In this document: positions 1-9,959 of the stretch, in pieces
Numbering within the stretch: position 1 is the stretch's first letter
Layout: every line of letters begins with the position of its first letter
Origin: Prochlorococcus sp. AG-347-J22
GTDB taxonomy: Bacteria; Cyanobacteriota; Cyanobacteriia; PCC-6307; Cyanobiaceae
Length of the DNA stretch: 64,000 nucleotides
Assembly (NCBI GenBank): GCA_003279005.1
Contig: QCBY01000006.1
Coordinates: 1-64,000 of the forward strand
Direction: 5' to 3'
Notes under the pieces: model-generated
Seen by the model: only the letters and a program-made list of their open reading frames with translations
Databases searched by the model: none
What the model was told of the DNA's origin: nothing
Translations under genes and position numbers: made by a program

Positions 1-189
1 TGGCTTGCGCAATTAAATGAAAGAGAACAAAAAATTATGAAACTTAGATTCGGGTTAGATGGGGAAGAACCACTTACACTAGCCGAGATAGGAAGACAAA
101 TAAATGTTTCAAGAGAAAGGGTCAGGCAACTAGAAGCAAAAGCAATATTAAAACTCAGAGTAATGACAACTCATCAAAAAGCAGCATAA
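1..189 (+). CDS. RNA polymerase sigma-70 family factor, C-terminal part (5' truncated)
   Basis: The reading frame is open from the first base and stops with TAA at 187-189, so only the last 62 residues are present. They form sigma region 4.2. The helix-turn-helix with residues LAEIGRQINVSRERVRQLE contacts the -35 element, and the end KAILKLR is typical of RpoD-like factors. The segment just before it, LRFGLDGEEPLT, is the usual spacer of group 1 and 2 sigma factors. Cyanobacteria carry several such factors. Without regions 1 to 3 I cannot say which this is, although the short tail after LKLR suits a group 2 (non-essential) factor. The next gene begins 5 bases later, so the two may be co-transcribed. 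Confidence 0.9.
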   Translation, partial: WLAQLNEREQKIMKLRFGLDGEEPLTLAEIGRQINVSRERVRQLEAKAILKLRVMTTHQKAA

Positions 190-194
190 TAAAA

Positions 195-839
195 TTGTTA
201 AAATTTGCTTTTATTTTAGTTTATATATTTATTATTTTTTTTATATCAATAATTTATAAAAGTTTTAATCCAAAGAATAAAGAGACACTAAGAAAAATAA
301 TACATATTGGTATAGGACCTTTAATTCCTTTCGCAAAATATTTAAATATTGATCAAACTTCTGCACTGTATTTTACAGGGCTTGTTTCATTATTAACTTT
401 CATAAATTACCAATCAAAATTATTCCCAGCTATTGAAGATGTAGACAGAAAAAGTTACGGGACATCATTTTATTGTCTTAGTTTATTTCTTTTAATTTTC
501 CTTTATTGGAACAAAGATCCTACTGCGCTTGTGGCAGGGTTTTTTATAATGACTTTTGGAGATGGCTTTGCAGGATTAATAGGCAAAAACTTTCAATCAA
601 AAAGTTGGACTTTTTTGAACCAAAAAAAATCTGTATTTGGAACATTAACTATGTTCTTTACAAGCTTAATAGTAGTTTTTAGTTTAAGTTATTTCCAAAA
701 ATATACCTTTAACATAAATTTTTTTACTATTGCTTTTATTTCCACCGTTCTTGAACAATTTAGTATCTTAGGAGTAGATAACCTTATAGTTCCAATCTCT
801 GCAGCGTTTTGCTTTAATTTTTTTATTACAAGTTTATAA
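195..839 (+). CDS. Phytol/dolichol kinase-like integral membrane protein
   Basis: A 214-residue protein that is almost all membrane segments, starting at TTG only 5 bases after the sigma factor stop. It shows the pattern of the SEC59/VTE5/DGK1 family of CTP-dependent polyprenol and diacylglycerol kinases: an early RKIIHIG motif, then a central FGDGFAGLIGK motif, then KKSVFGTLTMF, which corresponds to the GKKS.EG box of the family. In cyanobacteria and plants the relatives phosphorylate phytol released from chlorophyll so that it can be reused for tocopherol or chlorophyll synthesis. The substrate here cannot be read from sequence. The protein probably sits in the thylakoid or plasma membrane. 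The stop lies 1 base from the stop of the convergent DAHP synthase gene. Confidence 0.75.
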   Translation: MLKFAFILVYIFIIFFISIIYKSFNPKNKETLRKIIHIGIGPLIPFAKYLNIDQTSALYFTGLVSLLTFINYQSKLFPAIEDVDRKSYGTSFYCLSLFLLIFLYWNKDPTALVAGFFIMTFGDGFAGLIGKNFQSKSWTFLNQKKSVFGTLTMFFTSLIVVFSLSYFQKYTFNINFFTIAFISTVLEQFSILGVDNLIVPISAAFCFNFFITSL

Positions 840-840
840 A

Positions 841-1908
841 CTATAAAATTGAATCATACAAAATACCAAGCAAAGTATTTGTGGTTTGTATATTAATGCA
901 AGCGTCAGTAATGCTTCTCCCGTACTCAAGATCTTTTCTTTTTGTGAGTTTTTGATTACCTTCCTTAAGATGACTTTCAAGCATAATGCCTAAAATATTT
1001 TTTTCGCCATCGCAAATTTGATTTGCCACATTTTTTAGTACATCAGATTGCTTCCTGTAATCTTTATTAGAATTTCCATGACTACAATCAATCATAACTT
1101 TATGAGGCAGATTGCTTGCTTTTAATTGAGACGAAATACTATTTACATGTTGATTTTCGAAATTTACTCCTTTGGAACCTCCCCTTAAAACTATATGACC
1201 ATCAGGATTACCAGTAGTATTAACAATAGAGGCATAACCTTGATCATTAACCCCTAAAAAATGATGAGACTTTGAAGCTGATTGCATAGCATTAATTGCT
1301 GTACCAAAAGAGCCATCGGTCCCATTCTTAAAACCTATTGGCATAGATAATCCTGATGCCATTTCTCTATGAGTTTGACTTTCAGTAGTCCTTGCCCCTA
1401 TTGCTGTCCAACTGATCAAATCAGCAATATATTGCGGAACAATTGGGTCTAACAACTCTGTAGCTGAAGGTATACCTCGAGTTGCTAAATAAGATAATAA
1501 ATTTCTAGCTCTTCGTAAACCAGTATTGATATCATATGAACCATCTAAATGCGGATCATTTATTAATCCTTTCCAACCGATTGTAGTTCTTGGTTTTTCA
1601 AAATATACTCGCATTACAATTTCTAATTTATCATTGTAAATTTTTCTAAATTCATGAATATATTCTGCATATTCTTTAGCTGCCTCAATATCATGTATTG
1701 AGCAAGGGCCAACTATGACTAAAAGCCTTGGATCATTCTTGTGTAAAATACTTTGTATTGATCTTCTAGCATTAGAGACAGTATCAGCAGAGGTATAATC
1801 TAAAGGAATATCATTATGAAGTTTACTTGGAGGTATTAATGGACGTGTTTCGACAACATGCAAATCAGATGTTTTTTCTAAAGATTGATTGTTGGATGAA
1901 GTCGGCAT
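841..1908 (-). CDS. aroF: 3-deoxy-7-phosphoheptulonate synthase (DAHP synthase), class I
   Basis: The first enzyme of the shikimate pathway: it condenses phosphoenolpyruvate and erythrose 4-phosphate in the cytoplasm. The 355-residue length and motifs are those of the class I, AroFGH-like type. VIVGPCSIHD is near residue 65, GARTTESQTHREMASGL near 170 (substrate and metal site), GFKNGTDG shortly after, and IDCSHGNSNKDYRKQ near 275 (metal-binding His). The N-terminal 40 residues correspond to the part that, in E. coli enzymes, carries feedback control by aromatic amino acids. Which amino acid inhibits this one cannot be read. It converges on the kinase gene with a 1-base gap and is divergent from acnB across 97 bases. 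The symbol is generic; aroG or aroH would be equally possible. Confidence 0.95.
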   Translation of the reverse strand: MPTSSNNQSLEKTSDLHVVETRPLIPPSKLHNDIPLDYTSADTVSNARRSIQSILHKNDPRLLVIVGPCSIHDIEAAKEYAEYIHEFRKIYNDKLEIVMRVYFEKPRTTIGWKGLINDPHLDGSYDINTGLRRARNLLSYLATRGIPSATELLDPIVPQYIADLISWTAIGARTTESQTHREMASGLSMPIGFKNGTDGSFGTAINAMQSASKSHHFLGVNDQGYASIVNTTGNPDGHIVLRGGSKGVNFENQHVNSISSQLKASNLPHKVMIDCSHGNSNKDYRKQSDVLKNVANQICDGEKNILGIMLESHLKEGNQKLTKRKDLEYGRSITDACINIQTTNTLLGILYDSIL

Positions 1909-2005
1909 TGAATAATTAAGAAGTTTAAATATTTAAAAAAGCATTTATGAATACTCTTCTTATTAATATTAAAAATAACAATAGATTAGGCATTAAACCT
2001 CACAA

Positions 2006-4579
2006 ATGACGAAATTGGAAACATTGCTCAAAGATTATGAAGATCACGTAGTTGAGAGAGCCTCTAAAGGTATACCTCCATTGCCACTAAATGCAGAGCA
2101 AACAAATTGTATTACGCAACTATTAGAAAAAGAAACAATTCAAGAAAGTAAATATTTACTAGATTTGCTTATCAATAGGGTACCACCAGGAGTTGATGAA
2201 GCAGCGTATGTGAAAGCAAGCTGGCTTACAGCAATTGCTCAAGGAGAAAAAAATTGTAAATATATTAATTCTGAAAAAGCAATTGAAATACTGGGAACAA
2301 TGATAGGTGGATATAATGTTAATTCTCTAGTTGAAATACTCAAAGGGAAAAATAGTTTACTAGCTAAAAAAGCAGCAGAGGTTTTAAAAAATATCATTCT
2401 TGTTTACGATTCAGCGAATGATATTTATGAATTATCTCAAAATAATATTTATGCAAAAGAGGTAGTAAATAGTTGGGCAAATGCAGAATGGTTCAAAAAT
2501 AAAAAAGTTCTTCAAAAAGAAATTACTTGTCTAGTATTCAAAATTGATGGTGAAACAAATACAGATGACCTATCTCCTGCAGTTCATGCGACAACACGTC
2601 CAGATATACCAATGCACGCATTGGCAATGCTGGAATTTAAAAAACAAGATGGATTAGAAATTCTTGAAAATCTTAAAAAACAAGAAATTCAAATTGCTTA
2701 TGTTGGAGATGTAGTAGGGACAGGAAGTTCAAGAAAATCAGCAATAAATTCTCTGATATGGCATATTGGCGAGGATATCCCTTTTGTCCCAAATAAAAAA
2801 ACAGGAGGAATAATAATTGGTAGTAAAATAGCTCCTATTTTCTTTAATACGGCACAAGATTCAGGAGCACTTCCCATAGAGGCTGATGTATCTCATATGA
2901 AGACAGGAGATTTAATAAAAATATTTCCTTATAAAGGTGTTATAAAAAAAATTGAAAAAAATTCCGATTCTGAAGTAGTAATAAGTAAATTTAACTTGAG
3001 TCCATCAACTATTACTGATGAAATTCAAGCTGGAGGAAGAATTAATCTCATGATTGGAAGATCACTCACAGACAAAATTAGAAACAAATTAAATTATAAA
3101 CCTAGTGAAATATTTATCCGGCCAGAAAATCCAAAAAAAAATAATTCTGGTTTTACTCAAGCACAAAAAATAGTTGGTAAAGCATGCGGTCTAGAGGGGG
3201 TTCGACCTGGAACGACCTGTGAACCAATTATGACGACAGTTGGGAGTCAGGATACTACTGGCCCAATGACTAGAGATGAACTTAAAGAATTAGCTTGTTT
3301 AGGATTCACTGCAGATTTAGTTATGCAAAGTTTTTGTCACACAGCTGCATATCCTAAACCAGTAGATTTGCTTACACACAAAGAATTGCCTGACTTTATA
3401 TCTCAAAGAGGTGGAGTAGCTCTAAAGCCTGGAGACGGTATAATTCATAGCTGGCTAAACAGAATGCTTCTTCCTGATACTGTTGGTACAGGTGGAGATA
3501 GTCATACTAGATTTCCTCTTGGAATTTCATTTCCAGGAGGATCAGGAATTGTTGCTTTTGCTGCTGCAATAGGATCAATGCCATTAAATATGCCAGAATC
3601 AGTACTAGTAAAATTTAAGGGCGATTTATTGCCAGGCATTACATTACGAGATTTAGTAAATGCAATCCCCCTCTTCGCTATTAAAAAAGGACTTTTAACT
3701 GTTGAAAAAGCAAATAAAAAAAATATATTTAACGGAAAAATTATGGAAATTGAGGGATTACCTAACTTAAAGCTTGAACAAGCTTTTGAACTAACTGATG
3801 CCACTGCTGAACGCTCATGCGCCGGAAGCACAATACTTTTATCAGTGGAAACTGTTCAAGAATACATTAGAAGCAATATTTGCCTTCTAGAAAAAATGAT
3901 TGAGAGCAATTATGAAGATTCAAAGTCAATATCAAGAAGAATTAATGATATGAAAAATTGGTTAAAGAAACCTGAATTAATTTATCCAGATCTTAATGCC
4001 TGTTACGAAGAAATAATTGAGATTGAATTATCACAAGTTAAACAACCTATAGTTGCTTGCCCTAACGATCCAGATAATGTGAAAGAAATTAGTGATGTCT
4101 CAAATACAAATATTGATGAGGTTTTTATAGGTTCTTGTATGACAAACATTGGTCATTATAGGGCTGCCGCAAAAGTTCTTGAAGGTGTGAAAAATTTAAA
4201 AGCAAAACTATGGATATGTCCACCTACAAAAATGGATGAGGAAACTCTAAAAAATGAAGGTTACTATGAAATATTTGAAAATTGTGGAGCAAGATTAGAA
4301 TTGCCTGGTTGCTCTTTATGCATGGGAAATCAAGCAAGAGTAGACGAGGGATCAGTAGTATTTTCTACTAGTACAAGAAATTTTGACAATAGACTTGGCA
4401 AAAATGCTCAAGTATTTTTAGGAAGTGCTGAATTAGCAGCAGTTTGCGCACTTCTAGGAAAAATCCCCGAAATAGAAGAATATCAGGATATTACTAAAAA
4501 TAAAATAAATCCATACTCAGATGAACTTTATCGCTATCTTCAATTTGATGAAATACGCGATTTCAGCTTGTCAAAGTAA
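2006..4579 (+). CDS. acnB: Aconitate hydratase B (bifunctional with 2-methylisocitrate dehydratase)
   Basis: An 857-residue protein of the AcnB type, with the domain order HEAT-like (about 1-160), swivel domain (about 170-375) and three catalytic domains. It interconverts citrate and isocitrate through a [4Fe-4S] cluster. The cluster ligands are visible as GSCMTN near residue 709 and PGCSLCMGNQ near 768. The substrate site motif GGDSHTRFP is near 495. Prochlorococcus has an incomplete TCA cycle, so the enzyme probably feeds 2-oxoglutarate for nitrogen assimilation (inference from general knowledge). The ATG start at 2006 gives the expected N-terminus LLKDYEDHVVERASKGIPPLPL seen split over the first 28 residues. 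A ClC gene follows 9 bases downstream on the same strand. Confidence 0.97.
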   Translation: MTKLETLLKDYEDHVVERASKGIPPLPLNAEQTNCITQLLEKETIQESKYLLDLLINRVPPGVDEAAYVKASWLTAIAQGEKNCKYINSEKAIEILGTMIGGYNVNSLVEILKGKNSLLAKKAAEVLKNIILVYDSANDIYELSQNNIYAKEVVNSWANAEWFKNKKVLQKEITCLVFKIDGETNTDDLSPAVHATTRPDIPMHALAMLEFKKQDGLEILENLKKQEIQIAYVGDVVGTGSSRKSAINSLIWHIGEDIPFVPNKKTGGIIIGSKIAPIFFNTAQDSGALPIEADVSHMKTGDLIKIFPYKGVIKKIEKNSDSEVVISKFNLSPSTITDEIQAGGRINLMIGRSLTDKIRNKLNYKPSEIFIRPENPKKNNSGFTQAQKIVGKACGLEGVRPGTTCEPIMTTVGSQDTTGPMTRDELKELACLGFTADLVMQSFCHTAAYPKPVDLLTHKELPDFISQRGGVALKPGDGIIHSWLNRMLLPDTVGTGGDSHTRFPLGISFPGGSGIVAFAAAIGSMPLNMPESVLVKFKGDLLPGITLRDLVNAIPLFAIKKGLLTVEKANKKNIFNGKIMEIEGLPNLKLEQAFELTDATAERSCAGSTILLSVETVQEYIRSNICLLEKMIESNYEDSKSISRRINDMKNWLKKPELIYPDLNACYEEIIEIELSQVKQPIVACPNDPDNVKEISDVSNTNIDEVFIGSCMTNIGHYRAAAKVLEGVKNLKAKLWICPPTKMDEETLKNEGYYEIFENCGARLELPGCSLCMGNQARVDEGSVVFSTSTRNFDNRLGKNAQVFLGSAELAAVCALLGKIPEIEEYQDITKNKINPYSDELYRYLQFDEIRDFSLSK

Positions 4580-4588
4580 TCATGGATT

Positions 4589-5947
4589 ATGCAGAACCTT
4601 ATAAAAGAAAATATTACAAAAACAGGTAATAACTCTTCTCGTAGCATTAAAAAATTACTTAAACAAAGATCTTTCGTAGTTGTCATATCTCTTTTATTGA
4701 CAGGTTTAGGGGCTTCCATAACGAGCATATCTTTTAAAACTGGAATTTATTTTATTAACACTTGGAGATTAGCATTATTAGAGCAATTTCCATCTATTAC
4801 AGTTCTACCAATTTTTGGTGCCATTGGAGGTGCATTAGCGGGATTTTTAATTAAAAATATTGCTCCAGCCGCCAAAGGTTCAGGAGTCAGTCAAATAATG
4901 GGATTCTTAAGGCATAAAAAAGTTCCAATGAATCTAAAAGTAGGATTAGTAAAGCTCATATCTGGCATTGTTGCAATTGGTAGTGGCTTCCCGCTGGGGC
5001 CAGAAGGTCCTTCTGTTCAAATGGGTGGCTCTGTTGCTTGGCAAATGGCAAAATGGCTCAAGGCTCCATTAGCTTTTAGAAGGGTTATTGTTGCTGCAGG
5101 AGGAGGAGCTGGAATAGCTGCCGTTTTCAGCGCCCCACTAGGAGGATTTGTCTATGCAATAGAAGAATTATTAAACTCAGCAAGACCAGTAGTTTTATTA
5201 TTAGTTATTATTACAACCTTTATAGCGGATTCTTCTGCTGATATTATTCAAGCCTTAGGTTTAGATCCTAAAGCAGGAGGATTTGATTTTGACTTAGGAT
5301 TTTTAATACAAAAAGAATATGACCCATCAGTATTTTTCTTACCTATTGATTTTTTTTATTTGGTTTTACTGGGAGTAATTATAGGAATTTTTGCAGAGCT
5401 ATACAGCAAATTTATTCTTTTAATGCAAAATCTTGGAAAACGATGGTATAAAAATAAATTTGTTTTAAAAATGTGTATTTGCGGCCTTATCTTGGGAACT
5501 ATCTATTCTTTCTTACCCAGCACTTTTCACAATTTAGATGAGTTGCAAAAAATAATAGCTGAACAAAATACCAGTATTAGAATTGCTCTTTTAGCTGTAT
5601 TAGTACTTTTTATAACAACAGGTTTAGCTGCTTCGTCAGGTGCACCCGGAGGACTGTTTTATCCTATGCTCACTTTAGGTGGAGCTATTGGACTAATAAT
5701 GGGTAGCTGGGTGGAGATAATAACAGGTCATGCACCAAGTACATATATATTTGCTGGAATGGGAGCTTTCATAGCAGGCTGCTCTAGAACACCCATCACA
5801 GCAATGTTTTTAGCTTTTGCGTTAACAAAAAATTTATTGATTATGAAGCCCGTTCTCATTAGCTGTATTGCAAGTTTCCTGGTAGCACGAGCATTTAATG
5901 AAAAATCAATTTATGAAAGGCAAATTCAGATTGAATTAGACGATTAA
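4589..5947 (+). CDS. ClC-family chloride channel / chloride-proton antiporter
   Basis: A 452-residue membrane protein with the three ClC selectivity-filter signatures: GSGVSQIMG near residue 95 (family GSGIP), GPEGPSVQMGG near 136 (family GxEGP) and GAPGGLFYPM near 350 (family GxFxP). The Glu in GPEGP is the external gate in this family, and its presence argues for coupled proton transport or gated conduction. There are about ten to twelve hydrophobic segments and no C-terminal CBS pair, as in the short bacterial forms. It follows acnB by 9 bases and may share its transcript. It converges on purU with 9 bases between stops. An upstream in-frame start is not available, so the ATG at 4589 is used. 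Confidence 0.9.
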   Translation: MQNLIKENITKTGNNSSRSIKKLLKQRSFVVVISLLLTGLGASITSISFKTGIYFINTWRLALLEQFPSITVLPIFGAIGGALAGFLIKNIAPAAKGSGVSQIMGFLRHKKVPMNLKVGLVKLISGIVAIGSGFPLGPEGPSVQMGGSVAWQMAKWLKAPLAFRRVIVAAGGGAGIAAVFSAPLGGFVYAIEELLNSARPVVLLLVIITTFIADSSADIIQALGLDPKAGGFDFDLGFLIQKEYDPSVFFLPIDFFYLVLLGVIIGIFAELYSKFILLMQNLGKRWYKNKFVLKMCICGLILGTIYSFLPSTFHNLDELQKIIAEQNTSIRIALLAVLVLFITTGLAASSGAPGGLFYPMLTLGGAIGLIMGSWVEIITGHAPSTYIFAGMGAFIAGCSRTPITAMFLAFALTKNLLIMKPVLISCIASFLVARAFNEKSIYERQIQIELDD

Positions 5948-5956
5948 GAATTATTT

Positions 5957-6811
5957 TCAGTCAAAGACAGCAGTTTTGCTCTTATAAACAAAAACTTGAT
6001 GATTTAAATGTAATCTTACAGCCCTTGCTAAAGCAACTCTCTCAATATCCCTACCTTTTCGAATCAAATCATCGACTTCATCTCTATGACTTACATTTAC
6101 AGTACATTGTTCAATAATTGGACCCTCATCAAGATCTTGGGTTACATAATGTGCTGTTGCACCTATTAATTTAACACCCCTTTTCCATGCACGATGATAT
6201 GGTTGAGCTCCTTTAAAAGCAGGTAGGAAAGAATGATGAATATTTATTATTGAAGAAAACTTTTGCAAAAAAGAGTCACTCAAAATTTGCATATATTTAG
6301 CAAGTACAACAAGATCGATATCAAATTGTTCGATCAATTTTAAAATATTATCTTCAACTTCAGATTTTGAAGAATTAACAGTATCAAAATAAACAAATTG
6401 CGAATTAAAGTCATTCGCAATACTTTCAAGATCAGGATGATTAGAAATTATTAATGGGACATTCATTTTGAGCTCACCATTTCTTACCCGCCAAAGTAAA
6501 TCAATTAAACAATGATTTTGTTTACTCACAAAAATAGCAACATTTGGAATCTCATCAGAATAATTAATATTAAATTTTCCATTTATATCAACTGCAATTT
6601 TTTGAAATTTATCATAAATCTCCTTTTTATTAATAGACGAATGGATATTATTCCATTCAATCCTACTAAGAAATAATCCCGCATCCTGATCTGTATGATG
6701 ATCTGAGTGCTTGATATTGCCGCCATAATTTGATATCCAACTTGTAAGCTGACTTACTAAGCCTGGACGATCAGGACAAACAATTTTGAATATAATTGAG
6801 GGATGTTCCAA
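5957..6811 (-). CDS. purU: Formyltetrahydrofolate deformylase
   Basis: A 284-residue protein with an N-terminal ACT domain (about 5-85, beginning FKIVCPDRPGLVSQLTSW) followed by a formyltransferase-fold hydrolase domain. The catalytic region INIHHSFLPAFKGAQPY is near residue 190, and GATAHYVTQDLDEGPI with the active-site Asp follows. It hydrolyses 10-formyl-THF to THF plus formate. This recycles one-carbon units and supplies formate to purine synthesis or prevents folate imbalance during photorespiration. It is divergent from the flavoprotein gene across 48 bases, so the two share a short promoter region. The length matches the family and nothing is missing. Confidence 0.95.
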   Translation of the reverse strand: MEHPSIIFKIVCPDRPGLVSQLTSWISNYGGNIKHSDHHTDQDAGLFLSRIEWNNIHSSINKKEIYDKFQKIAVDINGKFNINYSDEIPNVAIFVSKQNHCLIDLLWRVRNGELKMNVPLIISNHPDLESIANDFNSQFVYFDTVNSSKSEVEDNILKLIEQFDIDLVVLAKYMQILSDSFLQKFSSIINIHHSFLPAFKGAQPYHRAWKRGVKLIGATAHYVTQDLDEGPIIEQCTVNVSHRDEVDDLIRKGRDIERVALARAVRLHLNHQVFVYKSKTAVFD

Positions 6812-6859
6812 AGAAAATTTAATTGTTTAATCAAATAAGGAAGTACATCTAATATATCA

Positions 6860-7942
6860 ATGAAAAGATTAAAAGAAAATTTCCAAAAACCTCATATACT
6901 CATTGTAGGTGCTGGAATAATAGGAAAGTTTAACGCAATAGAACTCTCTGAATTAGGATATCGAATAACGATCGCAGATCCAGTATTAGATAAAAATAGT
7001 AGTAGTGCTGCATTAGGTATTCTAATGGGAAATATATATCAAAAAAGAAATGGAAGAAGTTGGATACTTAGAAAGCAAAGCCTTGAATTATGGCCAAAAT
7101 GGATCAAATTTTTAAAAAAGTTTAATGAAGAATTAGATATAGAAAAACCACTTATAAAATTAACAACAAATGATGAAAAATTTGAAAAGCTAAAGAAATT
7201 TGTTAACGACAATACAAACCAAGGACTGGAAATTCTAGAGAAAGACTCAACTGTTATTAAAAATATTAATAAGACTTTCAGAACAAAAAATATTAAAGGA
7301 GTTATTTCCCACAAAGATGGGAGAATAGATCCTCTATTATTATTAGATACATTAAATGTTTACCTTAAAAATAAAAAAATAAATTTTTTAAAAGATGAAA
7401 TAATAAAAATTAAAAGGTTAAACCAAAAGTGGATTGCCACTTCAGGTGATAATAACGAAATCAAAACTGACGCAATTATCTTATGTAATTCTCTCAATTC
7501 AATAAATTTAATAGTAGACAAACCTCATAAAATCCAATTAAAACCAGTCTTAGGTCAAGCTATAGAAGTTTGTGCAAGCTTTGATGAGGTTAATTTATTA
7601 TCCCTGCCAAAACATTTCAACATTGATAACAAAAATTTAATTCCTTTGACAAAAAATAAGATAATCATTGGTTCAACCGATGAATATCATGAAAAACCAG
7701 AAGAAAATGTCTTCGAAAAACTTACTGATTTCATTGAGAATAAACCTCAATGGCTCTCTAAAGAGAGAGTAACTAGAAAATGGTTTGGAATTAGATCAAG
7801 ACCAGAAGGAGAGCCATCGCCTATTCAAAAAAATTTAGGAAATGGATTATTCATATGTACTGGTTTCTATAAAAATGGATTTTTACTTGCTCCTTCATGT
7901 TCCTATTGGGTAGCAAATGAACTAAATAAATATTTTATTTAA
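6860..7942 (+). CDS. FAD-dependent amino-acid oxidase-like oxidoreductase (DAO family)
   Basis: A 360-residue protein. It opens with a dinucleotide-binding Rossmann motif, [17 protein letters not shown], around residues 13-29, followed by an acidic residue at the end of the second strand (TIADP). The C-terminal part contains IIGSTDE and [15 protein letters not shown], which match the FAD-contacting end of D-amino acid oxidase, glycine oxidase and DadA relatives. Substrate is unknown: glycine, sarcosine, D-amino acids or a tRNA-modification role are all possible in this family. It is read divergently from purU. Its stop overlaps the stop of dnaK on the opposite strand in the four bases TTAA (7939-7942). 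Confidence 0.75.
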   Translation: MKRLKENFQKPHILIVGAGIIGKFNAIELSELGYRITIADPVLDKNSSSAALGILMGNIYQKRNGRSWILRKQSLELWPKWIKFLKKFNEELDIEKPLIKLTTNDEKFEKLKKFVNDNTNQGLEILEKDSTVIKNINKTFRTKNIKGVISHKDGRIDPLLLLDTLNVYLKNKKINFLKDEIIKIKRLNQKWIATSGDNNEIKTDAIILCNSLNSINLIVDKPHKIQLKPVLGQAIEVCASFDEVNLLSLPKHFNIDNKNLIPLTKNKIIIGSTDEYHEKPEENVFEKLTDFIENKPQWLSKERVTRKWFGIRSRPEGEPSPIQKNLGNGLFICTGFYKNGFLLAPSCSYWVANELNKYFI

Positions 7943-9843
7943 TCTTTTGTCTCTGTGAAGTCTGCATCAATTACGTCATCATCACCACTTTTATCATTTG
8001 ATTCATTTGAATCTGGACTACCAGGTGCTGGCGGCTGATTACCTTGCTGTTGATAAACTGAGGAGCCGACTGCATAAAGTTCTTGTTGCAGTTCTTCTAA
8101 TAGTTTCTTCATAGATTCATAATCTTCTTTAGAGGTTGCCTCCTTTAATGCCTTACTTTTTTCTTCAACTTTAGCTTTGGTGGAGGCATCTACTTTATCC
8201 CCCAACTCCCCTAACTGTTTTTCCGTTTGATAAACAAGAGTTTCAGCTTGGTTCTTTAAATCAATTTTTTCTCTTTTTTCTTTATCAACAGATGCATTTG
8301 ATTCGGCATCTTTGACCATTTTCTCAACTTCATTATCTGACAAAGTTGAAGCACCTGTAATGGAGATAGATTGTTCTTTGCCACTACCTTTATCTTTGGC
8401 GGTAACACTTAAAATACCATTTGCATCAATATCAAAGGTTACTTCAATTTGAGGAACACCTCTTGGAGCAGAAGGGATACCATCTAACCTAAAAGTTCCT
8501 AAACTTTTATTATCTGAAGCCATTTCTCTTTCGCCCTGCAAGACATGAATCTCAACATTAGTTTGTCCGTCAACAGCAGTCGAATAAGTCTCAGCTTTTT
8601 TAGTTGGGACAGTTGTATTTCGAGTAATCATTTTTGTCATTACTCCACCTAAAGTCTCTACACCAAGAGATAAAGGGGTGACATCCAGCAATAATATATC
8701 TTTAACTTCTCCTGCTAAAACTCCTCCTTGAATAGCTGCACCTACAGCTACAACCTCATCTGGATTAACAGTTTGATTAGGATCCTTTCCTGTAACACGC
8801 TTAACTAACTCTTGAACGGCTGGCATTCTAGTTGAACCACCAACCATAACTATTTCATCAATTTCTCCTGTAGAAAGCTTTGCATCCTTAAGAGCCTGCT
8901 CTACGGGAACTCTACATCTATCGATTAATTTGGAAGCAAGCTCTTCAAAATTTGCCCTCGTCAGATTTAAATCAAGATGCTTTGGACCTTCAGGAGTAGC
9001 AGTTATAAAAGGTAAATTTATTTCACTTTGAGTAGCATTAGAAAGTTCAATTTTTGCCTTTTCAGCAGCTTCAGTAAGACGTTGTAAAGCCTGTTTATCT
9101 TGTCTTAGATCAATGCCTTCGTTTGTCTTAAAAGTACTTGCAAGATGATCAACAATACATCTATCAAAATCATCGCCACCTAAATGAGTATCACCTGAAG
9201 TTGATAAAACTTCAAAAACACCATCTCCAACTTCTAAAACAGAAACATCAAAAGTTCCACCACCTAAATCAAAAACAAGTATTCTTTCATTACTCTTTTT
9301 ATCTAACCCATATGCTAAAGCAGCAGCTGTAGGTTCATTTATTATTCTTAAGACTTCAAGTCCCGCAATTTTTCCTGCATCTTTTGTAGCCTGTCTTTGA
9401 GAGTCATTAAAATAAGCTGGAACTGTTATTACTGCTTGAGTAATATTTTCTCCAAGATATTTTCCGGCATCTTCAGAGAGTTTTCTTAATACCTGAGCAC
9501 TTACTTCTTCAGGAGAAAATTGTTTGTCTAGAACTGGACATTTTAATTTTACATTTGAACCAGCTTTTTCAACTCCATAACTAACTTCTTTTGATTCATC
9601 ATTAACTTCATCAACTCTTCTACCAACAAAGCGCTTAGCTGAGTAAAAAGTGTTTTCAGGATTCATAACAGCTTGGCGTTTTGCAATCTGGCCAACAAGT
9701 TGATCTTGATTCTTTGTATATGCAACAACAGATGGAGTTGTTCTGAAACCCTCTGCATTTGCTATTACAGTAGGTTTACCACCTTCCATAACAGCTACAC
9801 AACTATTAGTTGTTCCTAAATCGATTCCAACAACCTTCCCCAT
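7939..9843 (-). CDS. dnaK: Chaperone protein DnaK (Hsp70)
   Basis: A 634-residue Hsp70. The ATPase domain begins [17 protein letters not shown], with the phosphate loops [11 protein letters not shown] (near 200) and [11 protein letters not shown] (near 340). The interdomain linker [13 protein letters not shown] is followed by the substrate-binding domain and an acidic tail ending [14 protein letters not shown]. This EVD-like tail and the length are those of the housekeeping DnaK that works with GrpE and DnaJ, whose genes lie at 42647-44521, about 33 kb away. Cyanobacteria have two or three DnaK paralogues, and the canonical ends point to DnaK2. No CIRCE element (inverted repeat TTAGCACTC/GAGTGCTAA) is visible upstream, so HrcA control is not supported by the sequence. 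Confidence 0.97.
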   Translation of the reverse strand: MGKVVGIDLGTTNSCVAVMEGGKPTVIANAEGFRTTPSVVAYTKNQDQLVGQIAKRQAVMNPENTFYSAKRFVGRRVDEVNDESKEVSYGVEKAGSNVKLKCPVLDKQFSPEEVSAQVLRKLSEDAGKYLGENITQAVITVPAYFNDSQRQATKDAGKIAGLEVLRIINEPTAAALAYGLDKKSNERILVFDLGGGTFDVSVLEVGDGVFEVLSTSGDTHLGGDDFDRCIVDHLASTFKTNEGIDLRQDKQALQRLTEAAEKAKIELSNATQSEINLPFITATPEGPKHLDLNLTRANFEELASKLIDRCRVPVEQALKDAKLSTGEIDEIVMVGGSTRMPAVQELVKRVTGKDPNQTVNPDEVVAVGAAIQGGVLAGEVKDILLLDVTPLSLGVETLGGVMTKMITRNTTVPTKKAETYSTAVDGQTNVEIHVLQGEREMASDNKSLGTFRLDGIPSAPRGVPQIEVTFDIDANGILSVTAKDKGSGKEQSISITGASTLSDNEVEKMVKDAESNASVDKEKREKIDLKNQAETLVYQTEKQLGELGDKVDASTKAKVEEKSKALKEATSKEDYESMKKLLEELQQELYAVGSSVYQQQGNQPPAPGSPDSNESNDKSGDDDVIDADFTETKD

Positions 9844-9959
9844 GGGTAAATAATTTTTTTAATATTCTCCATAATCGGTCATCGACGTCATTATTGTTAC
9901 TCTGAAACGAGGTGTGGTTCCCGAACAGATTACAATTTTTCTTCAAAATTTCTCTAAAA

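Noticed and set aside
3502-3831. Long minus-strand frame inside acnB
   Set aside because: It is fully antisense to a highly conserved catalytic region of acnB; its text mirrors Gly/Ser-rich codons and has no start context.
7039-7314. Hydrophobic minus-strand frame inside the flavoprotein gene
   Set aside because: It is the antisense of Lys/Glu/Asn-rich codons, which reads as Phe/Ser/Leu; no independent support.
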